DNA of 18,039 nt from Pseudomonadota bacterium (GCA_023449855.1 JAEXHR010000244.1:1-18039); one strand, 5' to 3'. Shown: positions 1 to 7,539, counted from the stretch's first letter. The notes: generated by a model from the letters alone, not told the origin. Translations and numbers: made by a program.

Positions 1-5
1 TCCGC

Positions 6-35
6 GGCGGATTACGCTGCGCTCATCCGCCCTAC
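6..35. repeat. Short palindromic intergenic repeat, partial copy
   Basis: Seven-base arms GGCGGAT (6-12) and ATCCGCC (25-31) enclose a 12-base loop, followed by CTAC. Read on the minus strand it starts GTAGGGCGGATGAGCGCAGCG, close to the arms of the two longer elements at 4086-4190 and 6094-6201, which also combine a terminal GTAGG with GAGCGNAGCG. It begins a few bases beyond the stop codon of the minus-strand permease at 39-41, so the transcript of that gene would end in this hairpin. Only this half is seen because the window begins here. It is probably a member of the same dispersed repeat family and may help end transcription or stabilise the 3' end; there is no T-run. Confidence 0.5.
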
Positions 36-38
36 GGG

Positions 39-818
39 TCAGCCACGCTCATCCGGTTTCCACACCAGCAGACGCCTCTCCACCACCGTCACCAGCATGT
101 CGATGGCGATCACGAACACGGCGAGCACGAACATGCCGGCGAACACGCCGGCGACATCGAAGGTGCCCTCGGCCTGCTGGATCACATAACCGAGCCCCGC
201 GGCCGAACCGAGATATTCACCGACCACGGCCCCCACCACGGCAAAGCCCACCGAGGTGTGCAGCGAGGAGAACATCCAGGACAGCGCCGACGGCCAAAAC
301 ACATGGCGCATCAATTGCCGCTCGCTCATGCCGAGCATGCGGCCATTGGCGAGCACCGCGGGCGAGACTTCCTTGACGCCCTGATAGACGTTGAAGAACA
401 CGATGAAGAACACCAGCGTGACGCCGAGCGCCACTTTCGACCAGATGCCGAGGCCGAGCCACAGCGCAAAAATGGGGGCCAGCACCACGCGCGGCAGCGC
501 ATTGGCCATCTTCACATAGGGATCGAAGATCGCGGCCAGCATCGGCTGCCGCGCGAACCAGAAGCCGATGAGGACACCGAGCGTCGAACCGATGACGAAG
601 GCGAGCAGCGACTCCAGCAGCGTGATGCCGAGATGTTTCCAGATCATGCCCGACGCGAACCACGCGACGATCTGATTGAAGACGTCGCCGGGCGTGGAGA
701 AGAAAAACGGCGGCAGCAGGATGCGGCCGAAGATCTCGACGCTCGTGAGCAGATGCCACAATGCGATGGCGACGACGGCAACCAGCACCTGACAGGTGAG
801 AAGAAGCGACCGGCTCAT
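39..818 (-). CDS. ABC transporter permease, nitrate/sulfonate/taurine type (SsuC/TauC family)
   Basis: This is an inner-membrane permease of a NitT/TauT-type importer. The 259-residue product has about six hydrophobic segments, beginning with one at residues 5-25. The cytoplasmic coupling loop near residues 150-185 (EVSPAVLANGRMLGM then HVFWPSALSWM) matches the EAA loop that contacts the ATPase in this family. Length is normal. The ATG at 816-818 overlaps the stop of the ATPase gene upstream in an ATGA arrangement (4 bp), so the two are one translationally coupled unit. No binding protein lies inside the window; it may lie to the left. The substrate cannot be read from the permease, and sulfonate, taurine, nitrate, pyrimidine precursors and others all use this family. 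Confidence 0.9.
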   Translation of the reverse strand: MSRSLLLTCQVLVAVVAIALWHLLTSVEIFGRILLPPFFFSTPGDVFNQIVAWFASGMIWKHLGITLLESLLAFVIGSTLGVLIGFWFARQPMLAAIFDPYVKMANALPRVVLAPIFALWLGLGIWSKVALGVTLVFFIVFFNVYQGVKEVSPAVLANGRMLGMSERQLMRHVFWPSALSWMFSSLHTSVGFAVVGAVVGEYLGSAAGLGYVIQQAEGTFDVAGVFAGMFVLAVFVIAIDMLVTVVERRLLVWKPDERG

Positions 819-1648
819 GCCGCGCCTCCGATACCGGACGCCCGCGCATAGGTCTTCATCACCTCATCCTTCAGCACGCGCCAGATCTCGCGATGCAAGG
901 CGTGGAACTCCTTGTCGAGGCGGACTTCGAAAATATCGCGCGGGCGCGGCAGGCTCACGCGCCAGTCGCCGATGATCCGCGCGCTCGGCCCCGCCGACAT
1001 GATGACGACGCGATCGGCCAGCGCGATGGCCTCTTCGAGATCGTGGGTGACGAAAAGTACGGCCTTGCGGTCCTTCGTCCACAGATCGAGCAGCAGATTG
1101 CCCATGACCTGCCGCGTCTGCGCATCGAGCGGCCCGAACGGCTCGTCCATCAGCAGAATTCTGGGATCGCGGATCAACACCTGCGCCAGCGCCACGCGCT
1201 TGCGCTGGCCGCCGGACAGCATATGCGGATAGCGACCGGCGAAGGCGCCGAGGCCGACCGCGTTGAGCCAGCCCTGCGCGCGCTCGGCGGCTTCGCCCCG
1301 CGCCACGCCGGCGACTTCGAGCCCGATAGCGACATTGTCGCGTGCGGTCTTCCAGGGAAACAGCGCATCGGCCTGGAACAGATAGCCGGCCTGCCTGTTG
1401 AGGCCGCGCAAAGACTGGCCGGAAATGTGAACGCTGCCGGAGGCCGGTTGCAGCAGACCGGCGGCGACATTGAGCAGCGTGGACTTGCCGCAGCCGGTGG
1501 GACCGACGATGGCGACGAACTCGCCATCCGCGACGCGCAATGTCGCCTTCTCCACCGCCGTGTAGACGCTGCCGCCGGCGACATCGAACGCCACCGTCGC
1601 GTCATCCAGCGCCACCGCCATCGATGCCGCGGCTTCCGTTGCCTGCAC
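815..1648 (-). CDS. ABC transporter ATP-binding protein, nitrate/sulfonate/taurine type (SsuB/TauB family)
   Basis: Cytoplasmic ATPase partner of the permease at 39-818. From the GTG start (277 residues) one sees Walker A GPTGCGKS (49-56), the Q-loop Gln at about 92, signature LSGGQ (144-148), Walker B ILLMDE (164-169) and the switch His of VTHDLEEA at about 202. The segment FQADALFPWKT after the Q-loop is typical of TauB/SsuB-like ATPases. The GTG at 1646-1648 is preceded by GGGGGAAACGC, a reasonable ribosome site; an in-frame ATG at 1619-1621 would remove nine residues and is possible. The gene diverges from the OpuC-type ATPase gene across about 108 bp that must hold both promoters; I could not pick convincing -35/-10 pairs there. 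Confidence 0.92.
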   Translation of the reverse strand: MQATEAAASMAVALDDATVAFDVAGGSVYTAVEKATLRVADGEFVAIVGPTGCGKSTLLNVAAGLLQPASGSVHISGQSLRGLNRQAGYLFQADALFPWKTARDNVAIGLEVAGVARGEAAERAQGWLNAVGLGAFAGRYPHMLSGGQRKRVALAQVLIRDPRILLMDEPFGPLDAQTRQVMGNLLLDLWTKDRKAVLFVTHDLEEAIALADRVVIMSAGPSARIIGDWRVSLPRPRDIFEVRLDKEFHALHREIWRVLKDEVMKTYARASGIGGAA

Positions 1649-1756
1649 GCGTTTCCCCCAGAGACCGTCCCGTTGCTTCCGCTGTAGCCCTGCAGGCCGG
1701 CTTTTTCAACGCCGGGCGCGGCTTGGTGGCCCCACGCGGCTGTGTTAGTCGAAGAC

Positions 1757-2539
1757 ATGAGCTCCATCGCGATCAGCTTCAGGCAGGTCACCAAGCGTTT
1801 CGATGACGGCCGCGTCACCGCGCTGGACGATGTCTCGCTCGACGTGATGGAGGGCGAGCTGCTCGCGGTGGTCGGCAGTTCCGGCTCCGGCAAGACCACC
1901 CTCCTTCGCCTCGCCAACCGGCTGATCGTGCCCGATGGCGGCGACGTGCATGTCGCCGGCAAGAACGTATCCCATCTCGATCCGATCACGCTGCGCCGGA
2001 GCATCGGCTATGTCGTGCAGAGCGGCGGACTGTTCCCGCACATGACCGTCGCGGACAATATCGGCATCACGCCAAGACTGATCGGCAAGCCGGCGGACGA
2101 GATTGCCGCCCGTGTCGATGAGCTGCTGGATCTTGCCCAGCTTGATCGCGACAGTCATCGCGACCGCTATCCGCATGAACTCTCCGGCGGCCAGCGCCAG
2201 CGCGTCGGCGTGGCGCGTGCGCTCGCGGCACAGCCCCGGATCATGTTGATGGATGAGCCGTTCGGCGCGCTCGATCCGCTGACGCGCGATGCGCTCAGCG
2301 ACGATTTTCGTGCGCTGCATCGCAAGCTCAAGCTCACCACCGTCATGATCACCCATGACATGACCGAAGCGATCCTGCTGGCAGACCGCATTGCGGTGAT
2401 GAAATCCGGCCGGCTGGTTGCACAGGGCACGCCCGCGGAACTGACGGCGAACGGCGATGACTTTGTCGGTGAGTTGCTGAGCACGCCGCGCCGCCAGGCG
2501 GAACGGCTGCAACAATTGATGGCAAGGGCGAGAGCATGA
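1757..2539 (+). CDS. ABC transporter ATP-binding protein, OpuC/OsmV-type (quaternary amine family)
   Basis: ATPase of an osmoprotectant-class importer, 260 residues. Motifs: Walker A GSSGSGKT (40-47), Q-loop Gln 88 in VVQSGGLFPHMTV, signature LSGGQ (142-146), Walker B IMLMDE (162-167), switch His 200. The VVQSGGLFPHMTV segment and the ELSGGQRQRVGVARAL block are typical of OpuCA/OsmV/EgtV relatives. Many OpuCA proteins carry a C-terminal pair of CBS domains (total near 380 residues); here the chain ends just after the ATPase fold, so that sensor module is absent. An in-frame GTG at 1742 would add five residues; ATG 1757 is preferred because family alignments start at this point. The stop overlaps the next ATG (ATGA, 2536-2539), so the two genes are coupled. 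Confidence 0.9.
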   Translation: MSSIAISFRQVTKRFDDGRVTALDDVSLDVMEGELLAVVGSSGSGKTTLLRLANRLIVPDGGDVHVAGKNVSHLDPITLRRSIGYVVQSGGLFPHMTVADNIGITPRLIGKPADEIAARVDELLDLAQLDRDSHRDRYPHELSGGQRQRVGVARALAAQPRIMLMDEPFGALDPLTRDALSDDFRALHRKLKLTTVMITHDMTEAILLADRIAVMKSGRLVAQGTPAELTANGDDFVGELLSTPRRQAERLQQLMARARA

Positions 2540-4089
2540 ACCTGCTCGACGACCCCCGCTGGAGCGAGGCGCTCGGACATCTGCCGGACTATCTCGGCAG
2601 CCATGTCCGCGTCAGCCTCGCGGCGCTGGCGCTCGGCCTCGCGGTCAGCCTGCCGCTCGCCATCGCGGCGCGGCGCCATCCGTTGTTGCGCGGCACCCTG
2701 CTCGGCATCGCCGGCGTGGTGCAGACCATTCCCGGCCTCGCGCTGCTGGCTCTGTTCTATCCCCTGCTGCTGGCGCTGGCGTCGCTGTCGCTGAACTGGT
2801 TCGGCGCCAGCTTTTCCGCCTTCGGCTTCCTGCCGGCCCTGCTGGCGCTGGCGCTGTATTCGATGCTGCCGGTGCTGCGCAACACCATCACCGGGCTCAA
2901 CGGAGTCGATCCCGCACTCACGGAGGCCGCGCAGGGCGTCGGCATGACGCCGCGGCAATCACTGGTCATGGTCGAGCTGCCACTGGCGCTGCCGGTGATC
3001 ATGGCGGGCATCCGCACCTCGGCGGTGTGGGTGATCGGCACGGCGACGCTCTCGACGCCGATCGGCCAGACGTCGCTCGGCAACTACATCTTTGCGGGAT
3101 TGCAGACGCAGAACTGGGTGCTGGTGATCTTCGGCTGCGTCGCGGCCGCAGTGCTGGCGCTGGCGGTCGATCAGTTGCTGGCGCTGATCGAAAGCGGGCT
3201 GCGGCTGCGCCACCGCTGGCGCAGCGTCGTCGGCATGCTCGGCATCGCCGCACTGGTGATCGCGACGCTGATGCCCTCCTTCGCGCGTCCGGGCACCCGT
3301 GTCGTGGTCGGTGCAAAGACGTTTACGGAGCAGTATGTGCTGGCGGCGCTGATGGCGCAGCGCCTGCAGGCAGCGGGGCTGGCGACGGCGACAAGGCAGG
3401 GCCTCGGCTCCAGCGTCATCTATGAGGCGCTCGCCTCCGGCGATATCGATGTCTATGTCGAATATTCCGGCACGCTCTGGGCCAACCAGTTCCATCGCAG
3501 CGAAATCCTGCCGCGCGAGCAGTTGCTATCCGAACTGAAAGCGATGCTGGCGAAATCGAACGTCACGCTGCTCGGCGAACTCGGTTTCGCCAATGCCTAT
3601 GCGCTGGTGATGCCGCGGGCGAAGGCGGAAACGCTGGGGATCAGGACCGCGGCCGATCTCGCCGCGCGCGCCGGCAGCATGACCATTGCCGGGGACTACG
3701 AATTCTTTTCGCGACCGGAATGGGCGGGGTTGCAGAAAACCTACGGCCTGTCGTTCAAGGCGCAGCGCGTGATGCAGCCCGATTTCATGTATGCGGCGGT
3801 GGCTTCCGGGGAGGTCGATGTGATCGCCGGCTATACCAGCGACGGGCTGATCGCGAAATATGATCTGGTCGTGCTGGACGATCCGCGGCATGCGATCCCG
3901 CCCTATGATGCAATCATGCTGCTGTCGCCGAAGCGCGCGGACGATGCGAAACTGCGCACGGCCTTGCAGCCATTGCTGGGGAAGATCGACCTGCCGCTGA
4001 TGCGCGAGGCCAATCTGCGCGCGGCGGGGAACGATGCGACGAGTTCGCCGGGGAGCGTGGCGGCGTGGATGTGGGAGAAGATGAAGTAG
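2536..4089 (+). CDS. Fused ABC permease and substrate-binding protein, OpuC type (choline/betaine or ergothioneine class)
   Basis: A single 517-residue chain carries two transporter parts. Residues about 20-222 are a permease domain with five or six hydrophobic segments and the coupling loop TEAAQGVGMTPRQSLVMVELP (about 129-149). A further membrane segment follows at about 231-249. From about 254 to the end there is an OpuAC-type periplasmic binding domain, recognisable by GAKTFTEQYVL (259-269), VEYSGTLW (308-315), GDYEFFSRPEW (386-396) and a second lobe with AGYTSDGLI. The extra membrane segment would place the binding domain in the periplasm, tethered to its permease. Such fusions are known in BusAB/OpuABC and in the ergothioneine importer EgtU. 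Quaternary amine import is the default call; ergothioneine cannot be excluded by eye. Its TAG stop lies inside a repeat arm (4087-4089). Confidence 0.88.
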   Translation: MNLLDDPRWSEALGHLPDYLGSHVRVSLAALALGLAVSLPLAIAARRHPLLRGTLLGIAGVVQTIPGLALLALFYPLLLALASLSLNWFGASFSAFGFLPALLALALYSMLPVLRNTITGLNGVDPALTEAAQGVGMTPRQSLVMVELPLALPVIMAGIRTSAVWVIGTATLSTPIGQTSLGNYIFAGLQTQNWVLVIFGCVAAAVLALAVDQLLALIESGLRLRHRWRSVVGMLGIAALVIATLMPSFARPGTRVVVGAKTFTEQYVLAALMAQRLQAAGLATATRQGLGSSVIYEALASGDIDVYVEYSGTLWANQFHRSEILPREQLLSELKAMLAKSNVTLLGELGFANAYALVMPRAKAETLGIRTAADLAARAGSMTIAGDYEFFSRPEWAGLQKTYGLSFKAQRVMQPDFMYAAVASGEVDVIAGYTSDGLIAKYDLVVLDDPRHAIPPYDAIMLLSPKRADDAKLRTALQPLLGKIDLPLMREANLRAAGNDATSSPGSVAAWMWEKMK

Positions 4090-4190
4090 GATGGGTAGAG
4101 TGCAGGCGCGGCAGCGCCGGAGCGAAACCCATCATTCTGTCATTGCCGCAAGCTTGGCCGATGGGTTTCGCTACGCTCTACCCATCCTAC
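4086..4190. repeat. Long palindromic intergenic repeat between convergent genes
   Basis: The outer arms GTAGGATGGGTAGAG (4086-4100) and CTCTACCCATCCTAC (4176-4190) are perfect 15-base complements. Inside them GCGAAACCCATC and GATGGGTTTCGC (4161-4172 region) also pair, and the left arm has a small GC hairpin (GGCGCGGCAGCGCC). The whole fold would form a long stem with side loops. The element matches the copy at 6094-6201 in outer and inner arms. The terminal TAG of the left arm is the stop codon of the upstream plus-strand gene, and the TAG of the right arm read on the minus strand (4187-4189) is the stop codon of the convergent gene. It is well placed as a bidirectional 3' end structure. No coding content. 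Confidence 0.8.
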
Positions 4191-5962
4191 AAGTTCTTTA
4201 TCATCCCCGCATCGATCAGGATCCGGTTGAACCGGCTCGCCTCGTCGCCGCCCTTGCAGCCGTAGAACACGCCCTTGCAGCGGACCATGATCTTCTTCTG
4301 CTCGATGAAGGACGGATCGAGGGGCACGCGCGCCGCCTCCTGCACCATCAGCGGGAGATAGGCGGCATCCAGCACCGGCAATGCCGATGAGAGTTCGGGC
4401 CGATAGTTCAGCGTGTCGATGGCGTAATATGTCGTGTAGTAGCGCGGATCGTGATTCATGATGCGGTCGGCGCGCTTGGCCTGCTTGAGATCCGGCTCCA
4501 GCAGTTTTTGCGCGATCGCCGGCTGGTGATCGCCGAAACGCACCAGCAGGAACGGCTCGTTCGGGTGATCCTTCTTCAACTGCCCGACGAAATCATTGTA
4601 GTCCGATGCCGTCATCGCCTGGCGGCGGATATATTCATCGACCTCCGGCGTATTCCCCGGCGCCTGCCAGCCCGCAGGCGTGAGGTCGTCGCGATAGGTC
4701 GTCGTCCACGGGAAATGATTGGCGGTGAGATAGACCAGCACGAAAATCGGCTGGTCCGGCTTGCTCTCGCGCGCAATCAGATCCTTGGCCTGATCGAAAT
4801 AGAACTTGTCCGGCTGCATGTCCTCGGTGACGCCCATCGCCGCCATGTCGATGAAGCCGTCGATGCCGGCGCCCTGCTGGAAGCTGCGGGCGCTGAGGAA
4901 ATTGCCGTGGGTCGGATAGAGCGAGAAGGTGCGATAGCCGCAGCGCTGCAGCGCCTGCGGCAGGCCGCGCGAGATTTTCCCGGCGGCAATGCGGGTGACA
5001 TAGAACTTCATCGCGCCGAACGAACGGGCGGACAGGCCGGTGAAGATGTTGAACTCGGTGTACCAGGTCGGCCCGCCCGAGGATTCGGTGATCAGCTTGC
5101 GCTGCTGGCCATCGGCGGATGCGAAGAAATCATGATACCCCGCGGGCACCTTGATGCCCGGCGCCGCGGAGATGTCGAATGAGGACTCGTCCAGCACCAT
5201 CACGATATTCGGCCGCTTCACGCCCGGCTCGCATTCGGTCATCGGCGCCGCCAGCGCGGAGCCGACGAGACTCTTGGCGTCGGCCTCGATCCAGCCCGTC
5301 GCCGTCAGATGCGAGACGGCGACGACGCCAGAGCGCGCGAGATTGGAGATGTGGTTGACGCCCTGGAACGGCTCCCATGGCTTTTCGGGATTGGCCGCCG
5401 ACATCACGACAATGCCGAGCACGCAGGCGCCGGCGCAGCCCAGCGCGGTGCGGCGGCGCAGGGAAAAGGGATCGGCGCGCCAGATCGCCCATAGCAGCGG
5501 CACAGCCACCGCCGCGGCGATCAGCAGCCACATCCGCAATTGCGGGAAGATCGACTGCATGAAGGAGATGGTGTCGCGGTCGACGATCAGGAAATCGAGG
5601 AATGTCAGCGTCAGCTGGGTGATGCCGTATTTGAACTGCGACAGCACGATCAGCGCCATCACCAGCAACAGCGCCAGCACGGCGCTGACGCCGGGCCGCT
5701 TGAAGATGGCGAGGAAGAGGAAATTCAGCAGCGTCCAGGCCAGCAGCGCCAGCGTCATGGCAAAGGGGCCGTATTCCACCGAGGCGAGCATATAGATGGC
5801 AAGGACGTGGATGGCGGCAATCAACGCCGTGCGCAGCGGCGCCGGACGCGCGACGCGCCAGCAGGCAGCGATCCCCGCTTTGAGGCTGCGGCCGGCACGG
5901 GCCGGCAGGGCTGGGATCGACGACGGCAGCATGACTTGCCTGCGAACACCCGGCAAGGACAC
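4187..5962 (-). CDS. Membrane-anchored sulfatase-like hydrolase/transferase (alkaline phosphatase superfamily, LtaS/OpgB-like)
   Basis: A 591-residue protein with an N-terminal membrane part (hydrophobic segments at about 45-62, 66-87, 93-110, 143-161 and 174-191) and a large C-terminal domain expected in the periplasm. Superfamily marks are NIVMVLDESSFD (252-263; Asp258 and Glu259 as metal ligands), GPTWYTEFN (297-305; Thr299 as candidate nucleophile), YLTANHFPW (411-419) and VRFGDHQP (474-481; Asp478/His479). This arrangement resembles enzymes that move phosphoglycerol or phosphoethanolamine to envelope polymers (LtaS, OpgB, EptA) more than soluble sulfatases. The substrate is unknown; cyclic glucans or lipid A are possible acceptors. 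The GTG at 5960-5962 is used here; an ATG at 5930-5932 preceded by AGGCAAGTC is an equally credible start, with no loss of membrane segments. It is monocistronic and convergent with the OpuC-type fusion gene. Confidence 0.85.
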   Translation of the reverse strand: MSLPGVRRQVMLPSSIPALPARAGRSLKAGIAACWRVARPAPLRTALIAAIHVLAIYMLASVEYGPFAMTLALLAWTLLNFLFLAIFKRPGVSAVLALLLVMALIVLSQFKYGITQLTLTFLDFLIVDRDTISFMQSIFPQLRMWLLIAAAVAVPLLWAIWRADPFSLRRRTALGCAGACVLGIVVMSAANPEKPWEPFQGVNHISNLARSGVVAVSHLTATGWIEADAKSLVGSALAAPMTECEPGVKRPNIVMVLDESSFDISAAPGIKVPAGYHDFFASADGQQRKLITESSGGPTWYTEFNIFTGLSARSFGAMKFYVTRIAAGKISRGLPQALQRCGYRTFSLYPTHGNFLSARSFQQGAGIDGFIDMAAMGVTEDMQPDKFYFDQAKDLIARESKPDQPIFVLVYLTANHFPWTTTYRDDLTPAGWQAPGNTPEVDEYIRRQAMTASDYNDFVGQLKKDHPNEPFLLVRFGDHQPAIAQKLLEPDLKQAKRADRIMNHDPRYYTTYYAIDTLNYRPELSSALPVLDAAYLPLMVQEAARVPLDPSFIEQKKIMVRCKGVFYGCKGGDEASRFNRILIDAGMIKNL

Positions 5963-6014
5963 TGCCCTGCCCGGCCATCGCCGACGGGCTCACGCCGCAA
6001 CCGGACCCGCGGAC

Positions 6015-6043
6015 ATGTCATAAAACCGTAATCTCATCGTCAT
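6015..6043. promoter_or_regulatory. Possible Pho-box-like direct repeat upstream of the sulfatase-like gene
   Basis: Three 7-base units, ATGTCAT (6015-6021), CCGTAAT (6026-6032) and TCGTCAT (6037-6043), are each separated by 4 bases, giving the 11-base period of PhoB sites (ideal unit CTGTCAT; matches 6, 5 and 5 of 7). The site is about 50-80 bases upstream of the sulfatase-like gene, an alkaline-phosphatase-superfamily member, which makes phosphate control plausible. The units read on the plus strand while the gene is on the minus strand, which is not the usual orientation and lowers confidence. Confidence 0.3.
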
Positions 6044-6093
6044 GAATGGACAATGAACCTTTCGACGCAGGCGGCGCGTCCGGACCGTAACCG

Positions 6094-6201
6094 GTAGGAT
6101 GGGTTGAGCACCGGCGCGCAGCGCCGGAGCGACAACCCATCGGCGGAGCTTGCCGCAGGCGACGGACAGCATGGGTTTTCGCTTCGCTCAACCCATCCTA
6201 C
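6094..6201. repeat. Long palindromic intergenic repeat, second copy
   Basis: Perfect 16-base outer arms GTAGGATGGGTTGAGC (6094-6109) and GCTCAACCCATCCTAC (6186-6201) enclose a GC hairpin (CCGGCGCGCAGCGCCGG) and inner arms GACAACCCAT / ATGGGTTTTC. The layout is the same as the element at 4086-4190. It lies just beyond the 3' end of the Liv-type binding protein (stop 6218-6220); a small extra hairpin (ACACCC 6200-6205 with GGGTGT 6213-6218) sits between. It also lies upstream of the sulfatase-like gene, so it could separate the two transcripts. No target-site duplication or open frame is visible, so it is not an autonomous mobile element. Confidence 0.8.
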
Positions 6202-6217
6202 ACCCCTGCGACGGGTG

Positions 6218-7450
6218 TCACCGCCCCGCGGCGGCTGGCGGCTCGCCCTTGATGACGTCGCCAAAACGCTGCCAGCGCTCACCCTTGAAGCTCATCATCT
6301 GGAATTGGTCGATGGGCGAGAAATCCGTCGCTGACGTGTTCACCGTCACGCCCGGCAACAGGCCATCGAGCTGCAGGCCCTTCAGATTGGCGGCCTGCTT
6401 CATCAGATTCTCGTGGGTCAGATCGTCCCCGCATTGCTGCAGCGCCGCGACCATGGTCTGGGCGATGCTGTAGCCGGACAGCACGGTGCTCTCCATCGCC
6501 TTGCCTTCCGGGATGTACTTCTCCACATAGGCATAGAACTTCTGCATGCCCGGATCGTCCTTCCACTGCGGATCGGTGGGATCCTTGGCGAAGGTGGCGG
6601 ACACCACGTCCTGCGCATTCTCGAAGCCGGCCGGACGGATCACGCTGCCGAGGGACGAACTCGCATTCGGCACGATATGCAGCGGCTTCCAGCCGAGCTC
6701 GGCGACCTTCTTGATCGATTGCGCGGCAAACTTGCCGGTGGCGAAGGAGAAGATGGTATCGACGCCGGCCGCCTTCAGCTTGACGATATGGCTGTCGACC
6801 GTCGGCTCGGAGACCTCATAGCTGGTCTCCATCACGATCATCGACGCCGCCTTGTCGCCGAGACCTTCCTTCAGGCCCTTCACATAGTCCTTGCCGAAGT
6901 CGTCGTTCTGGAAGAACACGCCGATCTTCGCATTCGGCTTTTCCTTCAGAATGTACTTCGCATAAGCGAGCGCTTCGGCGTGATAGCTCGGCAGCCAGCC
7001 CATGGTCCACGGAAACTGCTTCGGATCGTTCCAGCGCGTGGCGCCGGTGGCGAGGAAGAGCTGCGGCGTCTTCTTGGCGTTGAGATATTTCTGGATCGCG
7101 GCATTGGCAGCGGTGCCGACATTGCCGACGATCGCCATCACCTCGTCGCTCTCCACCAGCTTGCGGGTCTGCTCGACGGTCTTCGGCGGCGAATAGCCGT
7201 CGTCATAGCTGATGAAGTTAATCTTGCGGCCATTGATGCCGCCCTCGTCATTGATCTTCTTGAAATAGGCGGCATAGGACTTGCCGAGAATGCCGTAGGC
7301 CGAGGCCGGGCCACTATAGGGCACGGTATTGCCGATCTTGATCTCGGTGTCGCTGGCGCCGGGGCCGTATTTCTTCTGCGCCAGCGCCGGGCCGGCTACC
7401 ATCATGCTCGCCGCCGCAAGCACGGCGATTGAAGTCGTCGAGATACGCAT
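6218..7450 (-). CDS. ABC transporter substrate-binding protein, branched-chain amino acid (Liv) type, orphan
   Basis: A 410-residue periplasmic protein of the Peripla_BP_6/LivK class. It starts with a signal peptide (MRISTTSIAVLAAASMMVAG, likely cut after ALA at about 24). Two-lobe landmarks are EIKIGNTVPYSGPASAYG, INGRKINFISYDDGYSPPK, AIVGNVGTAANAAIQKYLN and KIGVFFQNDDFGKDYVKG. The start is supported by AGAAGGATC shortly upstream of the ATG. No Liv permease or ATPase genes are nearby, so it must use a transporter encoded elsewhere. In this bacterial group the family is greatly expanded and serves aromatic acids and other organic acids as well as amino acids, so 'branched-chain amino acid' describes the fold, not a proven ligand. 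The GntR regulator immediately upstream on the same strand is a candidate controller. Confidence 0.92.
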   Translation of the reverse strand: MRISTTSIAVLAAASMMVAGPALAQKKYGPGASDTEIKIGNTVPYSGPASAYGILGKSYAAYFKKINDEGGINGRKINFISYDDGYSPPKTVEQTRKLVESDEVMAIVGNVGTAANAAIQKYLNAKKTPQLFLATGATRWNDPKQFPWTMGWLPSYHAEALAYAKYILKEKPNAKIGVFFQNDDFGKDYVKGLKEGLGDKAASMIVMETSYEVSEPTVDSHIVKLKAAGVDTIFSFATGKFAAQSIKKVAELGWKPLHIVPNASSSLGSVIRPAGFENAQDVVSATFAKDPTDPQWKDDPGMQKFYAYVEKYIPEGKAMESTVLSGYSIAQTMVAALQQCGDDLTHENLMKQAANLKGLQLDGLLPGVTVNTSATDFSPIDQFQMMSFKGERWQRFGDVIKGEPPAAAGR

Positions 7451-7497
7451 TTTTGATCCTTCTTTTGCGTTTCCTGGGATGCGGCCCTTGCCGCGCG

Positions 7498-7538
7498 AAA
7501 AATGGGCCTTCCCGTTGATCGGGATTGTTGGCGGGCCC
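7498..7538 (-). terminator. Probable intrinsic terminator after the GntR gene
   Basis: On the minus strand, directly after the GntR stop (7540-7542), GGCC-type outer arms (7534-7538 with 7504-7508) enclose a second hairpin (TCCCG 7510-7514 with CGGGA 7520-7524). They are followed by ATTTTT (complement of 7498-7503). The nested stem plus U-run looks like a Rho-independent terminator that would separate the regulator from the binding-protein gene. The loops are imperfect, so strength is uncertain. Confidence 0.45.
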
Positions 7539-7539
7539 G

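Noticed and set aside
1649..1756. Promoters between the two divergent ABC transporter operons
   Set aside because: They must exist, but no -35/-10 pair stood out enough to be reported.
1174..2004. Minus-strand frame spanning both divergent ABC ATPase genes
   Set aside because: Ser/Arg/Pro-rich translation with no motif, crossing two well supported genes and their intergenic region.
6094..6201. Idea that the long palindromic repeats are insertion sequences or classic MITEs
   Set aside because: No open frame and no convincing target-site duplication flank either long copy; they are kept as dispersed palindromic repeats.
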